Shown piece after piece: positions 5,508-6,592 of a stretch of 6,592 nt of DNA. This stretch comes from Acidobacteriota bacterium (GTDB lineage Bacteria; Acidobacteriota; Thermoanaerobaculia; Multivoradales; UBA5704), in NCBI GenBank assembly GCA_003223675.1, contig QHVW01000816.1, positions 1 to 6,592 on the forward strand. The letters run 5' to 3'. Under the pieces are notes generated by a model, which saw only the letters and a list, made by a program, of their open reading frames with translations, had not been told where the DNA came from and made no database searches. The position numbers and the translations under genes were made by a program. Within the stretch, counting starts at the first letter, position 1. Each line of letters opens with the position of its first letter.

Positions 5508-6592
5508 TCATTTCAAATTCGTCTCGAACAGCTTGAAGATCCGCCGGTACTCGTCGAGCCAGCTCGTGGGCTGCACGAAGCCGTGGTCCTCGACGGGATA
5601 GACGGCCATCTCGAAATTCTCCTTCTTCAGCTCGATCAGCCGCTGCACCAGCCGCACGTTGTCCTGGAAGAACACGTTCTTGTCCTCCATGCCGTCGCAG
5701 ATCAGCAGCGGCTTGCGCAGCCCCTCCACGTACTCGATGGGCGAGCTCTTCTCGTAGGCCTCGGGGTCGACCTCCGGGCGGTTGAGGATGTCCGAGGTGT
5801 AGTCGTCGTTGTAGTGCGCCCAGTCGGAGACCGGCCGCAGGGCCGCGCCGGCCGCGAAGAGGTCGGGCTGGCGGAAGAGGGCCATGTAGGTGAGGAAGCC
5901 GCCGTAGGAGCCGCCGTAGACCCCCACCCGCGCGGAGTCGACATTCTTGTGCTGCGCCAGCCAGGCCACGCCGTCCTGGAGGTCCTCGAGCTCCGGATGG
6001 CCCATCTGGCGGTAGATCGACGTGCGCCAGTCGCGGCCGTAGCCGGCCGAGGCCCGGTAGTCCATGTCGAGCACCACGTAGCCGTGGCGGGTCAGGAAGG
6101 TGTGGAACATGAATTCGTGGGAGTAGTTTGACCAGCCGTAGGTGACCTCCTGGAGGTAGCCGGCGCCGTGGATGAACACCGCCGCCGGATACTTCTTCGC
6201 CGGGTCGAAGCCCACCGGCGTGAAGACCCGCGCGTAGATGGCGCCGGCCCCGTGTGTCGAGGGGATGGGGAGGATCTCCGGCATCGTCCACTTCTGGGCC
6301 AGGAAGAGCGGCGTCCGCGTCCGGGTGACCTGGCGGGGCTCGGCGCCCGGCCGGGCGGCCTGCGCGTACACCTCGTCCGGCTGGGCGATCTTCGAATGAA
6401 TGAAGAGGATCTGGCTCTCGTCGGGGGAGAGCACGGCGTGGGTGTAGCCGCCGCCGAGGCGCGTGAGCTGCTCGGCTTTGCCTGTCGTGGCCTCCACCCG
6501 CCAGAGGTCGTACTTGCCGGGATGCTCCTGGTTGGCCGTGTAGTAGACGTAGCGGCCGTCCCAGCTCCGCGCTATCTGCGAGACCTCGTACT
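5508..6592 (-). CDS. S9 family prolyl oligopeptidase-like serine peptidase (5' end beyond window)
   Basis: This is the last 360 residues of a larger enzyme; the frame is open through the right edge, so the N-terminus is missing. The visible start (SWDGRYVYYTANQEHPGKYDLWRV, then LSPDESQILFIHS) is the end of a beta-propeller with SPDE-type blades. The rest is an alpha/beta-hydrolase domain. The nucleophile Ser is in YGGSYGG (codon 5907-5909), Asp in GMEDKNV (5682-5684) and His in VEDHGF (5583-5585), in the S9 order Ser-Asp-His. DYRASAGYGRDW is also typical. Members cleave peptides, often after Pro or as dipeptidyl or acylaminoacyl peptidases; substrate preference cannot be read here. Whether it is secreted is unknown, because a signal peptide would lie outside the window. 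The next gene on this strand is DUF1206, beyond the palindrome pair. Confidence 0.95.
   Translation of the reverse strand, partial: YEVSQIARSWDGRYVYYTANQEHPGKYDLWRVEATTGKAEQLTRLGGGYTHAVLSPDESQILFIHSKIAQPDEVYAQAARPGAEPRQVTRTRTPLFLAQKWTMPEILPIPSTHGAGAIYARVFTPVGFDPAKKYPAAVFIHGAGYLQEVTYGWSNYSHEFMFHTFLTRHGYVVLDMDYRASAGYGRDWRTSIYRQMGHPELEDLQDGVAWLAQHKNVDSARVGVYGGSYGGFLTYMALFRQPDLFAAGAALRPVSDWAHYNDDYTSDILNRPEVDPEAYEKSSPIEYVEGLRKPLLICDGMEDKNVFFQDNVRLVQRLIELKKENFEMAVYPVEDHGFVQPTSWLDEYRRIFKLFETNLK

Noticed and set aside
5413..5601. Small plus-strand frame across the repeat (62 codons).
   Set aside because: It is translated repeat DNA plus antisense of the S9 gene. No ribosome site, no conserved sequence.
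5508..6497. GTG at 6497 as the start of the S9 gene.
   Set aside because: The frame continues to the right edge with good propeller sequence (SWDGRYVYYT), so this is an internal Val.

Overview
The window is strongly GC-rich, with G or C in most third codon positions, and reads as chromosome of a high-GC bacterium. The mix of an S9 peptidase, a DUF1206 membrane protein, an ECF sigma factor with a zinc-binding anti-sigma factor, and a palindromic repeat would suit Acidobacteriota or similar high-GC soil and sediment lineages. There is no rRNA or marker gene, so that placement is only a guess.

Layout. Positions 83-3624 on the plus strand hold two overlapping genes of a type I restriction-modification system: hsdM (adenine methyltransferase) and hsdS (specificity subunit). 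HsdS carries a C-terminal extension of about 155 residues that looks like two degenerate winged-helix units. No hsdR is visible. The stops of hsdS and of the facing gene are only 32 bases apart. The other four genes are all on the minus strand. In transcription order, right to left, they are an S9 prolyl-oligopeptidase-like enzyme cut by the right edge (5508-6592), a six-helix DUF1206 membrane protein (4518-5351), an ECF sigma factor (3892-4467) and a soluble zinc-finger anti-sigma factor (3657-3902). The last two overlap by 11 bases.

The densest non-coding signal lies between the S9 and DUF1206 genes. A 94-bp inverted pair of palindromes (5396-5489, REP/REPIN-like) abuts a sequence matching the sigma-54 -24/-12 consensus (5379-5394). 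Next comes a perfect inverted repeat (5359-5373) that contains the DUF1206 Shine-Dalgarno. The start site predicted from the sigma-54 element falls inside that inverted repeat. Read-through mRNA from the S9 gene could therefore hide the ribosome binding site, while mRNA from the local promoter would expose it. This is a hypothesis drawn from sequence alone.

How the genes relate: HsdM and HsdS would form a DNA methyltransferase that protects a bipartite target. The sigma and anti-sigma factors form a regulatory pair with an unknown signal. Nothing in the window links the restriction system functionally to the minus-strand genes.
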